A stretch of 64,000 nt of DNA, taken from NCBI GenBank assembly GCA_963513935.1, contig OY740767.1, forward strand, positions 153,952,431-154,016,430, written 5' to 3'. The notes under the pieces are model-generated. The model did no database searches and was not told the DNA's origin. It worked only from the letters and a program-made list of their open reading frames with translations. Every line of letters begins with the position of its first letter. Positions within the stretch are counted from its first letter, which is position 1. Both the position numbers and the translations under genes were made by a program. The stretch comes from Aphrophora alni (Eukaryota > Arthropoda > Insecta > Hemiptera > Aphrophoridae). This document shows, in pieces, positions 14,222-25,865 of this stretch.

Positions 14222-14276
14222 GCACCTCTTACAGACTCATGTTTCCCCGTTTCTCTGTAAACCACCAGAGAACAAC
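14222..14276 (-). repeat. dispersed repeat family E copy
   Basis: On the minus strand it shares GTTTAC, GGGAAAC and GTCTGTAAGAGGTGC with the copy at 28528-28574. It is related to the TTGTTTACTxAGGA...AAACATAAG core of family E. Confidence 0.5.
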
Positions 14277-14518
14277 AAGACAGGGAGAAGGAAAACAAGA
14301 TGTTTGTTTGTTTCATCACTGTGGTACTCGCGCCGGCCTGCCCCATTTTTTTTTTTTTTTTTTTTTTTTTCCACACACGTTCGCGACAACTTTTGACGTA
14401 CTCTTTATTTTCATTAACCCAAAATTTATATACCATGTAATCAAAACTAAAAATTAAAATTTCTTAAATCGTTTTAAAATTAAAGTTTCCCTATTGTCTC
14501 TAAGGATTAAAACAGGAC

Positions 14519-14520
<2 letters not shown>

Positions 14521-14558
<38 letters not shown>
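14521..14558. repeat. (TA)n microsatellite
   Basis: About 19 uninterrupted AT dinucleotides follow a poly-T run at 14347-14370. Confidence 0.95.
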
Positions 14559-14564
<6 letters not shown>

Positions 14565-14825
14565 ATCAACCGTCGTCATCTTCTCAAATACACAGTTAGG
14601 GAAAGTGATGGATCAAACAAGTGAAAATAACCTAAGGGTTTCCTTTCAAATAGGAATATGAGATTTTGATTAATTTTTCATATTGATTTGTTTCTTTTAT
14701 AAGACAAAATGTATTTAAGTAATATTCATTGTTGAACAGCTTTAGAACTACATATATTTCATTTTATACATACTTTTGTGTCTGTCAAATGTAGTCCTTG
14801 TTTGAATTTCCTTCTATGTGGCTAC

Positions 14826-15506
14826 ATGTTTCGCTGCCACAGGCAGTATCTTCAGGCCAACTATTATGTCCACAAAACACTTACACTTACACAACACTTA
14901 TAACAATTATTTTTATACATTTTCTGTACACGTCATATATTAAATAGTTTAAATAAATTATGTTTAACATAGTTACACTTTTGAGGTACCTCTTTCTGGT
15001 GTATTTCGTTTAAAACTGATTTGGAAAGATGATGTGCAGTTCTGTTTAGTGCTTATCAGTTTGTACTTTGTGCCCTATTAGATTTTCTTGTGTCTTCTTG
15101 ATTTCATGTTGTTGGCAATATATCAGATCATAAAGGCAATTGGAAGCAAAATTCAATTTTTCATTTAAAATTTTTTCTGGGTTGCTTTTGTGGTGCTTAT
15201 AAATTTCATATTCTTCGATGACGTTCATGGTGTGTCCTTTATTTATTTTATGTATCACTGACATGTTATCCTGTATGCTGGTGTAAGAATGTTTGTTATC
15301 AATTAAGTGGTCCGTGAATGCTGAGTTTGTAGTTCTATTGTTTCTGCTGTTAGGTATATGCTCTTTAAATCTTTCTCTAAATGTTCTGCCTGTTTGTCCA
15401 ATGTAATATTTATCACAATCACTGCAATTTAGTTTGTATATGCCACTATTGTTGTATAGGTCTTGGTTATTTTTTGTGTGGTTGAAAACAATATTTATTG
15501 TTTATC
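14826..15506 (-). mobile_element. Penelope-like retroelement, 3' part with GIY-YIG endonuclease
   Basis: A frame on the minus strand is open from about 15506 to the stop at 15046, roughly 153 codons; no start codon is needed because the element is 5'-truncated. It contains GIYKLNCSDCDKYYIGQTGR, the GIY...YIG signature with the two cysteines typical of the Penelope-type linker. Then follow RFKEH, DHLIDNKHS and a C-terminal domain with IEEYEIYKHH. This is the DNA-nicking endonuclease domain that Penelope-like elements carry behind their reverse transcriptase. The RT is absent. Downstream, at 14857-14826, lies CTGAAGATACTGCC-TGT-GGCAGCGAAAC, a hairpin motif that recurs elsewhere in the window. 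The intact frame suggests a young insertion. The catalytic Tyr, Arg and Glu were not individually verified. Confidence 0.85.
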
Positions 15507-15533
15507 ACAATATTTCAACCACACAAAAAATAA
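15467..15533. repeat. 21-bp perfect inverted repeat at the PLE 5' truncation
   Basis: 15467-15487 and 15513-15533 are perfect reverse complements (arm core GTGTGGTTGAAA), with a 25-nt spacer. The left arm lies inside the open GIY-YIG frame; the right arm is the same element sequence in the opposite orientation. The frame ends just at this point. Confidence 0.85.
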
Positions 15534-15589
15534 GGTAAGGTACTTTAATTAAATATCAAAATCAGATCATAACCGATATAATTAGCTTT

Positions 15590-15960
15590 TAATGATGATG
15601 GTAAAGATTCACTTTTTTTTCAAATTATTCCTGAACTTTTTACATACGTTTTTGCAAACGGGTTTAATATTCACATTTTACTAAATTTTGAAGGAATTTG
15701 CGCTATTTGAGAAATTACGTGATTTATAACGGCCCCACGGACGATTATAATCTGCACTTGAACAATATTTGATAAAAATTGTCTGAGTCGATTCTGAGAA
15801 AATTATAATTATACGTTAAACGAAACCTTCGCACAATATGGTTTAAATACTTCCCACTCAATTTGATTAAAATCGGTTCATAGGTTTGTTTGTAGATCAT
15901 CGCATATTCGACAAAAAGACAGACGGTTGAAAAACACTGTTTTCGACCCAAAAGATTTTA
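15590..15960. repeat. dispersed repeat family A copy
   Basis: Shares TTTACTAAATTTTGAA and TTTGAGAAATTACGT with the copy at 22220-22480, and the general plan (Cacattt...actaaa...gagaaattacg...cgataac...gaccga) with those at 28040, 40680 and 56690. It looks like a non-autonomous transposon. Ends are not defined here. Confidence 0.55.
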
Positions 15961-17560
15961 AAACGTATACATAAGCAACTCAATAGTGAATTTTTGACCC
16001 ACGCCATAACTATATTGCATATATTTTGGAGAGGAAAGTGATTTTCTGAAATTGTAAATAAGCGCAATTACAAGAAGTACGATAAGTACTTATAATAACT
16101 TACTACTATAAAAAACCGAAGGAGAAGGAAGGCAGACCGTATTTAATCTCTTTAGGGGGTAAATTCCTGCCTTGAAATAAAGAAGATATCTTTAACTAAC
16201 CAAATCACCGTATAATATATAATAATCTGTATTCAGTATCAGTTCAATATATTTCACCCTTGCTTATTATAATATAATTAAATAGATTAAGAAAATCGCA
16301 TTAACTTGTATTTATTCAAAGTCAGTTTCAAGAAACTTGTAGGGGGGGGAGGAGTGGGTGGGTAAACACAAGGGTGGTTTGATTGTTTATTTAGGACTTT
16401 CCATGTTGTTTGTGCAAACTCAAGTAAACAAGAATCTCCTAAACTGTAGAGCTCGGAGCTTGCCGATGTTGTTTGTTTATTTTATTTCCTTAGGCTTGTG
16501 TAAGACAATTTCCAAGCTGTAGAAACTAGAATATAACGTTTCATTGATGACATTTTATGTCCTTCTTTTAGTATGGAGGTCGAAACAAATGAATGTTTTA
16601 CTTTTTCGTGAGCAGTGTCGATTCTGCTATAAGTAAAGATTGTAAATTTTAAACAACACTTTAAAACATAAACTAAACGAAATGGTATATATTTGTGCAA
16701 ACATTAAACTAAATTAATTAATTAATCAGATGTACAGAAACTTATAACACTGACTTTAAATATTTAATGAAGTTAAATGCCACTTTGTGTTCTTGGGTTG
16801 TATAAAAAAGTTTTAAAATGCCTGTGTGAATAAATCTTTTTGGTAAAAAATAATTCACGTCCTTTGTGTTGTTTAATACAGACTTTCATTGTTTACTCAG
16901 GATCAGGAAAACATAAGTCTGTGCAAGGTTTCTCTGCTGCATTTTGTTCTTTAACTTTGCAATTTGTTATAAATATTAATATGAATGCTAGATTATGTAG
17001 GTTTTGGGCTACGTGGTTATATTATTTTGATTAACAGCTGTTTTGTGGGCATTGTAGAGTAGTTTTTAAATTATGCCGTATGAAAAAGATGTATTCATTA
17101 CTTAACCTCTTTTTGTTGTTTTAATCATGCAAATAGAGCATAAGTAATGTCTTGTTCATGGGCATTTACAGTTAATAATGACTTGAAGCAAGAAGTAAAG
17201 AAACAAGAATTTTATTATTTTAGAAAAGTTCCATTAAACACCCATGTGACTAAATCTATGGTTCGTAGAATCATTAAAAACAAAAAATGAAGTTTTACAA
17301 GAGTCCATCTTGAAGACGACCCAAACAGAAGAGTCGAGTTTTGTATAAACCAATTGAAAATTACGAGACTGGCCCTAAATGGGATCTTCAAGTTGATATT
17401 CTGCGAAATCGACATTTTACAGCAATGACTTGTAAAGTCGACGCAATTGCTATAATATTATCAATCCTCATGTAATTGATAAAAAAAAAAAAAAATAAAA
17501 AAAAAACTGTAAAGGGCGTTGGGTAATAAGTAAAATAGTAAAAAACTACTTGGGTAAATA
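15961..17560. other. AT-rich sequence with one short repeat copy
   Basis: Apart from the family E copy at 16888-16922 I see no gene or element that I can support. Short frames at 16482-16700 and 17215-17415 on the minus strand show no domain. Confidence 0.45.
16888..16922 (+). repeat. dispersed repeat family E copy
   Basis: Reads TTGTTTACTCAGGATCAGG and then AAAACATAAGTCTGTG, a close relative of the family E core (TTGTTTACTGAGGACTAAG, CAAACATAAG). It is the mirror orientation of the copy at 20290. Confidence 0.6.
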
Positions 17561-17830
17561 GTGCCAGTTGATTGAGTCTTCCCAATCTTTATCACCTCTT
17601 CCATGCGTCATGTCTCTGCTTCTCTTCCTCTTTGCAGCCGGAAAAAGTATTGTATGGCCTATACAATTTTACTTCAGTCTTCTGATGCTACACAAAACCC
17701 TGTTTAATATGTTGTTTACCTCCATATTCTCAATATTATTCGTAGCCACTTCTCTGCTCATCTTCCATAAAGCAATACAGTCTTCATACTTCACTTTAAA
17801 CACTCTGGCTTTATGAAGAGCTGTCTTGTG

Positions 17831-19076
17831 CAGGTCCGATTCTATAACTGGGCAACATGGGCACTTGCCCAGGGGCGCAAGCGTACAAGGGGCGCAAGGG
17901 TTTTGGGTCATAAAAAAGATTTTAAATTGAAAAAATTTCAACTATATTAAGGCAGTAAATGTCGATAAAAGTTTATAAATTTAAAATACTATAAAAAATC
18001 ATAGAGCTGAAAAATCAAAATGTAAAGTAGCACAACCATTTTTCAGATCTTTCTGAACAAATTGGTAACATTTCCATGTTTATCGGTTAGAAAATAGCGT
18101 CCGAAACAGAAAACTCGTTTTGCCCCCTCTTTACCCGCTCATCGCAAAAATCACCTCGTTCGTATAAATTCATTCATAAAATCGTTCTACAATAAAAGAC
18201 GAAAAGCTGAATAGCTTAATGCTGTTTTGTACGCAGAATGACATTACACTGAAGTTTGACTTCAAAGATATAATTGATAGTTTTGCTACAGCTATGGGCG
18301 TCATCGCCGGAGGAGACGGGGGGGACGCGTCCCCCCCAATATTTGAGATGTAAAAATATTTTTGTCTAAAAACGAATGATATACTTAAAACCTTAAAAGG
18401 TAAACTTCGGGCTTTGTCTTTACTACGGTTTTTAACATTACATTTCTGTTACAAATGCATAAATAAATTCATAAAAACAATGTTTTGAGAAGTTTAATTT
18501 TAAAAAATTTCCATACCCCCAGATCCCCGGCTAATGTCCCCCCCCAATAATTAACTGGTGATGACGCCCATGGCTACATCAAAGATCAGTAGAAAAAAAA
18601 ATCAATAATGTAAATAGGAAATAAGAGATATTATGGTTGAAGTATTAAAGTTGTTTTACAAGACTCAATTAAAAAGTGAACATACAGTTGAAATAAAATG
18701 AGCTATGGTTATGTAGGCCTATAGAAATAAAAGTTTGAAATAATTAAGAACTATATTTTAGGGTGGGTGGGTTGTCCATGATACTGTAAAATACAAGGTT
18801 GTTATGTTGTGACGTCAATCATAACACCTACGCCTGTAACTGCAGTAATAATACTTGCAAGTTTTTACAATAGCCGGTTGTCAGTCGCCAGTCCGGGACA
18901 CGGCGGGTCCATAGGTGGTGGATAATGGAAAGACTTACCGACTCACCAAATAAAAGGAGTTCGGTGGAGTTAAGGGAGAAATCCCTCCCGAACCAAAACT
19001 GGCAAAGATGAATTAATCGGGGGGGCGCATCTCTTTAATTTGCCCAGGGGCGCTACAAGGGTTAAAAACGGGCCTG
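17831..19076. mobile_element. non-autonomous hAT transposon, 1246 bp, with 8-bp target duplication
   Basis: Begins CAGGTCCGATTCTA and ends so that its reverse complement begins CAGGCCCGTTTTTA, short imperfect terminal inverted repeats of hAT type. Immediately outside, GTCTTGTG stands at both 17823-17830 and 19077-19084: a perfect 8-bp target-site duplication, the hAT hallmark. Subterminal GCCCAGGGGCGC occurs at both ends. There is no transposase frame inside, so it depended on another element. It inserted into a LINE and later received its own insertion at 18293-18572. Confidence 0.92.
18293..18572. mobile_element. hAT-like MITE, 280 bp, nested in the larger hAT
   Basis: Left end TATGGGCGTCATCGCC; the right end as reverse complement is CATGGGCGTCATCACC, terminal inverted repeats with two mismatches in 16. 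The flanks are GCTACAGC (18285-18292) and GCTACATC (18573-18580), an 8-bp duplication with one mismatch. Subterminal runs of G at the left and C at the right (about 18315-18340 and 18537-18546) add to the symmetry. No coding capacity. Confidence 0.85.
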
Positions 19077-19754
19077 GTCTTGTGGAACATATCCTTTTAA
19101 GCACCACAAAAACGATCTGTGTTTTCCCCAGCCTCCCTTTCACGTCTTCCTCTACTCCTCCACCTCCATTAATCATGCTTCCAAGATACCAAAACTTATT
19201 CACTTTGTTTAGTTTTTTCCATTAAGGGACACCTTGGGTATCAATTTTATTTATTTTCATAACTTTGATTTTATTTCCATTAGTTTTCAGTCGTTGCTCG
19301 AAGTTCCATCATGTTTCTCTTTTGTTGCATCTTCTGCCTTGTCTCTGATGTCGTCCACAAAATCTAAGTTCTCCAGCTATACAGTTACTCCCCTCGTAAT
19401 TTCAAAACACCGCTTTCCAACTCTACTAAGATCATATGTTATCCCATTGTGAACAATTCCCGCTGATCAATTTCCGTAAAGTTGTTTTATTTGTACTCGT
19501 ACATGTGAGAATGTAACTAAACTCTTTGGATGTTTTAATAGGTACAATATACCTCTTTGTTCTTGTATACATAATGTGGCTACCAACTGCCTGCCACATA
19601 CTTATAGACGGCTTGTGATTTACCATTCATTCATGTCATACATTGGTATTAGATATTCCACCTTGGAATAGCTTCTGTAACTGGTGTAATAAAATCACGG
19701 CACGAGTAAACTATCCTATTATCCTTTATAAACATTTGATTCCGTATGGCATTG

Positions 19755-19860
19755 ATACAGGGTGTTTCACAAAGAAAGGTACTTACTTCGTGAACTGTGT
19801 ATAAACATAGGTCTGAAAACACGCCGTTTTCTGTCTGTCGGCCATTTTGGAATGATAATA
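19755..19860 (+). repeat. dispersed repeat family C copy
   Basis: Starts ACAGGGTGTTTCACAAAGAA and shares ATAAACATAGGTC, CGTTTTC and TGTCGGCCATTTTG with the copy at 47299-47420. Starts of the ACAGGGTGTT type are common on insect DNA transposons. The far end is not located. Confidence 0.6.
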
Positions 19861-20289
19861 ATGCTACAAATTTATTTTAAAATTAGCTAAGTAAAAATTC
19901 TAATTTATATAAAATAATTGTACACAAAAACACGTTTAAAAATCTCAGAATTCGGCTCACATGCCAATGTAAACTAAATTAACATAATAATAATAATATA
20001 AAAATAATCAAATACTGTAATACTCTGTACTTAACACTCTTCGTGGCAACTTAAAACCAAATTATCTAAATTAATAACATAATAATAATAATTTTGAAAT
20101 AATCAAATTAATACAAATTAGAGTAGCCTACATCGATACAGAAATTTCCAAAGCACGTTTTAGGGATATACTCAAAATTAATATAACAAAATGATCATAT
20201 AAATACCTATTACTTTAATAAACTCTTTAAATATATATATAAAATCAAATTCTGTGATTTAATTCAGTATTGCCAAACAAGATGCAGCA

Positions 20290-20321
20290 GACTTATGTTT
20301 GCCTGCTCCTGAGTAAACAAT
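20290..20321 (-). repeat. dispersed repeat family E copy
   Basis: On the minus strand it reads TTGTTTACTCAGGAGCAGGC and then AAACATAAGT. Nearly the same 30-nt core as the copy at 16888. Confidence 0.6.
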
Positions 20322-20814
20322 GAATTCTGCACTGAACAACAAAATCTGAAAAGACTTGGTTGGGACAACTTTACAAATAAATTATCTCTTTCATCCGATG
20401 ATTCCCGGCGATGTTTTCTACAATTCAAAAATTGGACTTACTTAGTAAAAAAAGATTTAATTTTGTAAAAAATAAACAAAACAGTCAAACAAATTTCTAT
20501 GCAATTCAAACAATGTATCTCACCGACACTTTATTAAGAAATCATCTAAGATCCGTACAAGGTTACTTAAGGTTTTTTATATTTCAGGAAAGTTTGAGAA
20601 AAATTAGTGGATCTAATTTAAGGTAAAACATCTTTTTAACGGCAGGTAACTACACATTTTGAGTTACTGTGATTACATTTCAAATGTATAATTATGAGCC
20701 TAAAATTACCCTAGATATAAATTGTTAATATAATCGGTTATACGGTTTTTGAAAAATCAGAACTACAGTGATACAGTTAATACACAGTAAATACAGACAT
20801 CAATTTTGTAAGAA

Positions 20815-21005
20815 ATACAATATTTTTGGACTCATGGGAGGTAGAGTGGTGATAAATCTCTGAAAATATATAAAATTCCCCTATTTCCCACCAGAGGGTC
20901 ACATTGAGGTCCTTGTAACTATGATACAATATTTCTGGACTCAGTTGGAAGGGGAGGGGAACTGTGGTTATAAATCTACGAAAATACATCAAATTTCCAA
21001 TCACA
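20815..21005. repeat. two diverged direct copies of about 115 bp
   Basis: ACAATATTTTTGGACTCA at about 20817 and ACAATATTTCTGGACTCA at about 20926 each lead into GATAAATCTCTGAAAATA or TATAAATCTACGAAAATA and then AAATTCCC or AAATTTCC. An old tandem duplication. Confidence 0.7.
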
Positions 21006-21550
21006 ATACATTCTTTCAGTATGATTGTTAACTTAGTGTTAAAATTTTTTTGGGGTGAATGTACACACCATACTGTTTTACAAAAATAACTTGACTTATC
21101 AACGAAAAGTTCAATTTTATCAACTTAAAACCCCGACCCCATTTGTTACTATTGTTATTATCTTCTGAAAACGCATAAAATTTTGAGTAAAATACAACTA
21201 ATTTCATTTAAAAAAGTAATAATGTTTTAAAGTTATTGGTAAAAAAAATCGACCATAAAGCAATTAAAAAATACCTGATTTAAAAAAAATTCAAATTTTA
21301 ATGATAAAAAAAAGATGAATGTGTCAAACCAAAGTACATAAATACAAATAAATGAACATGTAAAATTTTTATTACCTTCTTATTTTTTTATAATGTATAT
21401 GTGGTTAATTAATTGTATTATTATTCCAAGTTTCAATTAAGTAAATAAATTCGGTATATACAATTGAAACAACGTGTATTAAAAGTTTGTCAACACACCC
21501 CGTAGATGTGCAAGGGATGAGAGTTGTATTGTTTGTGATGACTTATTTAA

Positions 21551-21591
21551 TACTTATGTTTGCTTAGTCCTCAGTAAACAACGACTTGTCA
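21551..21591 (-). repeat. dispersed repeat family E copy
   Basis: On the minus strand TTGTTTACTGAGGACTAAGC and then AAACATAAGTA, a perfect match to the family core seen at 34771. It is followed outward by TGCATAGC, as in the other copies with TGCATAAC. Confidence 0.7.
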
Positions 21592-22219
21592 ACAATACAC
21601 TTTGCTATGCAGGAGCAGTAAATACAACCTCCTACAGTATCATAGCTTCCTGGTTGCTCCACATTGCAGCAAAACGAAATAAAACGTTCCAACGGCAGGG
21701 GCCGATTATGCAAATGAGATACACTTAGCGGCTTGCCGTGTACATTTGAGAAGAACTCTCTCAACTGTTATTTAGCGAATTTCAATATTGCAAACCTAAG
21801 CTTGTCGTTTAGAGTGTCCCAAAATTCTAATAACTTTGGTTGTATAAACAGAGAGGTGAAAGAAACAAACAGCGTTTAAAAGGTTATCACGTCCTTGTGT
21901 CAAAACGGTGTCCACAAATACAGGATGTTCTAAAAATTCATAATATAAATATAATTATAATTGTTTATACTTAAAACAAAAGAAATACTCTCCATATATA
22001 AATGCTATTTGAGAAGACAAATGGTTTTATTTCAACTTTTAAAATTCAACCGTACAGATTAAATAGCACCTTATTTTAAAACGTTTTAAATGACATCAAC
22101 ATTTATTAAAGTCTAATGCAATAAGACATTTGATTATAAAATATCTCTTAATTTTCATCAAGGTGCAATATGAAGTCATAATTTTTATAAGGGTAAAATA
22201 TTTTACTTATTTTTTTTTG

Positions 22220-22480
22220 TTTTACTAGCGATTTACACACAGGTCAACAATTTTCACATTTCACTAAAAATTGAACAAAATCTGTTCAGTAGATTTTGAG
22301 AAATTACGTCTTTTATAAAAGTTCTTTTTATCGATAACTCAAGAACCGGCATTTTTCGAGAAATAGCGACCAAATAAATTTTATTTGGGTACTTAGGGGG
22401 TATTTTAGCAAAATTTGATCAAAATTCTTAGAGCCCGATTTAAAAAAAAATCGGAATTTTATTTTTGTCCTATAACAGGT
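22220..22480. repeat. dispersed repeat family A copy
   Basis: Carries TTGAGAAATTACGTCTTTTA, ATCGATAACTCAAGAACCGG and GAGAAATAGCGACCAAATA. The last two blocks recur, with changes, at 40850-40890, just where the 56-bp satellite begins. Confidence 0.6.
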
Positions 22481-22639
22481 AACCTCAAATTATGAGTTGT
22501 TATCACACAATGACAACAAAAACATCCCGATATATTGCCAAAATATGTCCAAATACTAAATTTTATAATCGGTATACTGGTCTTGATATACTTCGACAAA
22601 CCACTTTCATGGATCCAGATGATCACAAAATTGATGTCA

Positions 22640-22980
22640 GTTGGTTGACTGAAAGTTTGAAGTGATTTATCTTAGGAAGAACTCTGCCATATTCCGTTGA
22701 TTTTGCTCTCTCTGAGGAGGTTTTTTTGGTAAGTGTTGTTTATAACGCACTTTAAACGCTCTCACAGTTCGACCTATGTATAATCTGTCACATATTGTTT
22801 TGTACACACCTGTTTGTCCTTCTAAAGGTCTTGGGTTAAGGAACTATTAATGATATTGGTTCCACAATGTACTGTTCAGTTTAATTTTGAAAGTTTGAAG
22901 TGATTTATCTTAAGGAAGAACTCTGCCATATTCCGTTGATTTTGCTCTCTCTAAGGAGGTGTTCTTTATAACGTTGTTAC
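22640..22980 (-). mobile_element. Penelope-like element relic (GIY-YIG fragment) with internal duplication
   Basis: On the minus strand, 22810-22717 reads GVYKTIC, DRLYIGRT and FKVRYKQHLP, the GIY-YIG endonuclease start (GVY for GIY; linker cysteine pattern shortened). Its downstream part, 22650-22721, is repeated in the same orientation at 22888-22960 with few changes; the shared core is CTCTGCCATATTCCGTTGAT. The frame breaks on both sides, so this is a dead fragment and older than the copy at 15 kb. Confidence 0.7.
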
Positions 22981-22989
22981 GTACATTAA

Positions 22990-24668
22990 TGACCTGATAG
23001 TTCATTACTCATTACGGTTCATTATACATATATACAAAATACCTAAATACAAAGCGTCTATTCATGATTTCTTCCAGAGGTTTAGGTTTTATTTCCCGAT
23101 GATATATAAGAGTGAGATTCTATATGAGATGTCCAACCCCAAAACATATTGGGTTACAATTTTTTTGTCTGGATTTATGGCCTTTTAATTATCAATAACC
23201 AAAAAGACATAAAATAAATACTTCCTTAAACAAATAAATTAAAATAGAGAGACGTAGAACTATAACGCCAACTTTAGACTGTAAACAAAAATTACGGATA
23301 GCCTGAATTTTAGAAAAAAAAACTGTATACTTATAATGGTTATTAGTACCTAAAATAGCTGACTATTATTATTTTATTAAAAAAAAAATAATAATTCTGG
23401 ATATAAAGAGAACTGTGTAGAACGGTTGCGAGTTACATACAGACAGAGATACGCTTGGAATTATTATAAGGGTCATTGATTTTACCTACGGACTCTAAAA
23501 ATTGAAATTTCTCTTTATTTCGAGAATGTTTTCAAAAAAATATAAATTTAGTCAGCTGTTATAGGTACGAAGCGTTACCATTATAAATTTACAGTATTTT
23601 ATCTAACATTCAGGCTATCTGGAATATCTTCTTGATAAATCATATATATTTGCATTTATATTCGTCCACATATGGGAAAAATATAGCCGTAACAAATGAC
23701 TGGGATAGTTAAGGAGCAAAAACCTATCGAATTGAGCAAAATTATTTTGAAAATATTATGTGTGGTCTATCAAATATAACTAGAAGTTATTCTGATTAAG
23801 AATATGTATATTTAATTGGAGGAGAAAATTAATATATTGGTACTAGACTAAATTTAAAGTGTCATATATCGACCCTCTCCCACCACTGTAATTTAAACAC
23901 GGCATGACCTACAAATCTGAAAAAAAAAAAAAAAAATTGGATTCGAAATTAAAATTACAGTGCGAAATCATATATTATAGTTTTTTTAAATTTAGCTACA
24001 CATTGAGAAATGCGTAGTGTACGAGTTTTAAAACAATTTTTATAAAAAGTAAGACAAAAAATTCAATAATAATTTTAAAAGATAGGTTCGTAGGTAAAAC
24101 GAAGAACCTTTATAATTTCACACGCGTGTTTGTACAATTTAAAGTGCTACTGAAAAGACTTCGACTTAAAAAAACTAAGTCTAGGGACAGTAAGTCGTGT
24201 GGTATTATACACACACTATTGACAGTTTTAAAAAAATATTTTTTATACAAATTAAGTCACATTATTTGTAGAGTGAAAATTTTATCGGTGCCCATAATTG
24301 GTATCTCATAGCTATTTATCCAATGAAAAAAAAAAAGTTAAATGGGATACCTTTATTAATTTTTTTTATATGATTAAAACCCTGTTTCGCAAATTTTGAA
24401 AATGATCGTAATTTTTCAAAAATGGTAACTAACTTTATAATATTTTTAAGGAAACTTCTATTTTTTTAGTGTTTTCTGGGCTAATACCACATTTTAAGAA
24501 TTTTTTTTATTCTTGGGTATTTTTCTCTGAAGCAACTCGATTAGGAGTTAAAGATTTGAGTTTAAATTTTTTTTAAATGTGATGTATTTAGGGGGGGGGA
24601 GACGATTTTCAGTACTTGCCTTTGTTGTATAAGTGAAGAATAAAGTCATCTAATTAAAAAGTAACGAA

Positions 24669-24718
<50 letters not shown>

Positions 24719-25190
24719 GCAAAGCAAAATGGAAAACTTTCTAATACTTTACATCAAAGTGTTAGGGAAATGCACAGCCATTTTATTTAGCGACATACAT
24801 AAGAGTAATACAAACAAAATAAAACCCCCAACAGTGTTTGTTTAGGACAGTAACAACGCAATGCTAAAGGTGTATTACTTGATGAGCTTGCATCAGTATT
24901 TTCTAAGCAGAGACAAGAAATATTCAAACATTGCGAGCATGGCTTAATTTAGTTATGAGTGTCAGTAAATATCTAAACAGAACATCTTTCCAAAAATACT
25001 GTTTTGACCGCCATCTTGTATTTATTTATGCTTAAAACACAGTGAACAAAGTTTCGATAAATAATACGTATTTAATTAATTATCAATATTATTAATTTTT
25101 TGTTGTTTAAAGGGAAAAAACCTCTCGGTTATCTAGCCTGATTAAATGAGAAACAATAGAAAACATAAAATGAAAACCCTTAGTCCTTGA
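22990..25190. other. AT-rich sequence, no gene recognised
   Basis: Contains long A/T runs and a poly-G tract near 24592. Apart from the CA microsatellite at 24669 I see no element or exon that I can support. Confidence 0.45.
24669..24716. repeat. (CA)n microsatellite
   Basis: About 23 uninterrupted CA dinucleotides. Confidence 0.97.
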
Positions 25191-25199
25191 ATACTCTGG

Positions 25200-25265
25200 G
25201 TCAGGAAACAATAAGATTTTGTCAAGAGAGGGATCTAACCCGACGGCTTGGTCCCTCGGGACCGT
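25200..25265 (-). repeat. dispersed repeat family B copy, reverse orientation
   Basis: On the minus strand it reads GGGTTAGATCCCTCTCTTGA and continues CTTATTGTTTCCTGACC, matching 6013-6045. The frame here translates LGLDPSLDKILLFPDPEYS within a 72-codon frame at 25107-25325, the longest coding-like form of this family in the window. Confidence 0.5.
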
Positions 25266-25865
25266 CTCACTAAAGTAATATTGTTTAAAATAATCTACGA
25301 TGCCGTCCACATGGTCAACATTCACATTTTTACTGACAACTAAATTTTAGGCGACGAATAGTTGTTTTGTTGCATAAGTATTTTGTCTACAGTTGTTGAC
25401 AAAGTGGCATTTTGTTCATTTAAATTAGTTTGCAAAACAGCTGATTTCTCAACAGTTTTACTTTGCCCACTACTTTTCACACTCCGAATGGCAACCGAAC
25501 AAAACGAAATTTAGGTTAAGTTTATTTGAATTGATTTATAATATACAGGAAATGTCCCGTATGTAGGTTAGATTAATTCTTTCATGTAAAATAACATAAA
25601 TAAACAACAAAACAACGTTTTAAAGTTGAAAAAGGAAGTAATTATTCATGAAGATGATTGACAGTGTATGTACACGGAGAGTTTTTTTTCGTTTGCCGAG
25701 TTTTGAAGTTGGCAATCCCGTTTCCTCAACAATACACCTAAGTTATTTGTAATATTCATAAATAACCTCAGTTTTGACGTGAGAACTTCTACTCATTGGA
25801 GCACATATTTTATTTGTAGGTATGTTATTATTTGTCACAAAATAACAACTGTAGACAAAGTATAA

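Larger units (their letters stand above)
17570..19450 (-). mobile_element. RTE-type LINE reverse transcriptase relic, split by a hAT insertion
   Basis: Minus strand, in two pieces, 19450-19077 and 17830-17570. In order: LENLDFVDDI (the YADD-type RT box with A changed to V, about 19370-19341); a thumb segment FWYLGSMINGGGGVEEDVKG (about 19195); IVFVVLKRICSTR, which runs straight up to the insertion point; then, beyond the insertion, KPECLK.SMKTVLLYGR and SIRRLK.NCIGHTIL. This order is that of RTE-like reverse transcriptases (YADD, YLG, VLLYGxETW, IGH). There are several frameshifts and stops, so it is dead. Removing 17831-19076 plus one target duplication rejoins the element within one protein segment. 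Confidence 0.8.
19861..22200. other. AT-rich sequence with small repeats, no gene recognised
   Basis: Holds two family E copies (20290, 21551) and the duplication at 20815-21000. ACAGGATGTTCTAAAAATTC at about 21921 may be another family C start. No reading frame with a recognisable domain. Confidence 0.45.

Noticed and set aside
14826..14857. Functional hammerhead ribozyme
   Set aside because: The core CUGAAGA and GAAAC are present, but extra unpaired bases separate the core from stem II and no stem I partner was identified. Kept only as a motif.
17669..17941. 90-codon minus-strand frame as one protein
   Set aside because: It crosses the boundary at 17831 between the hAT end and the LINE, so it joins two unrelated elements.
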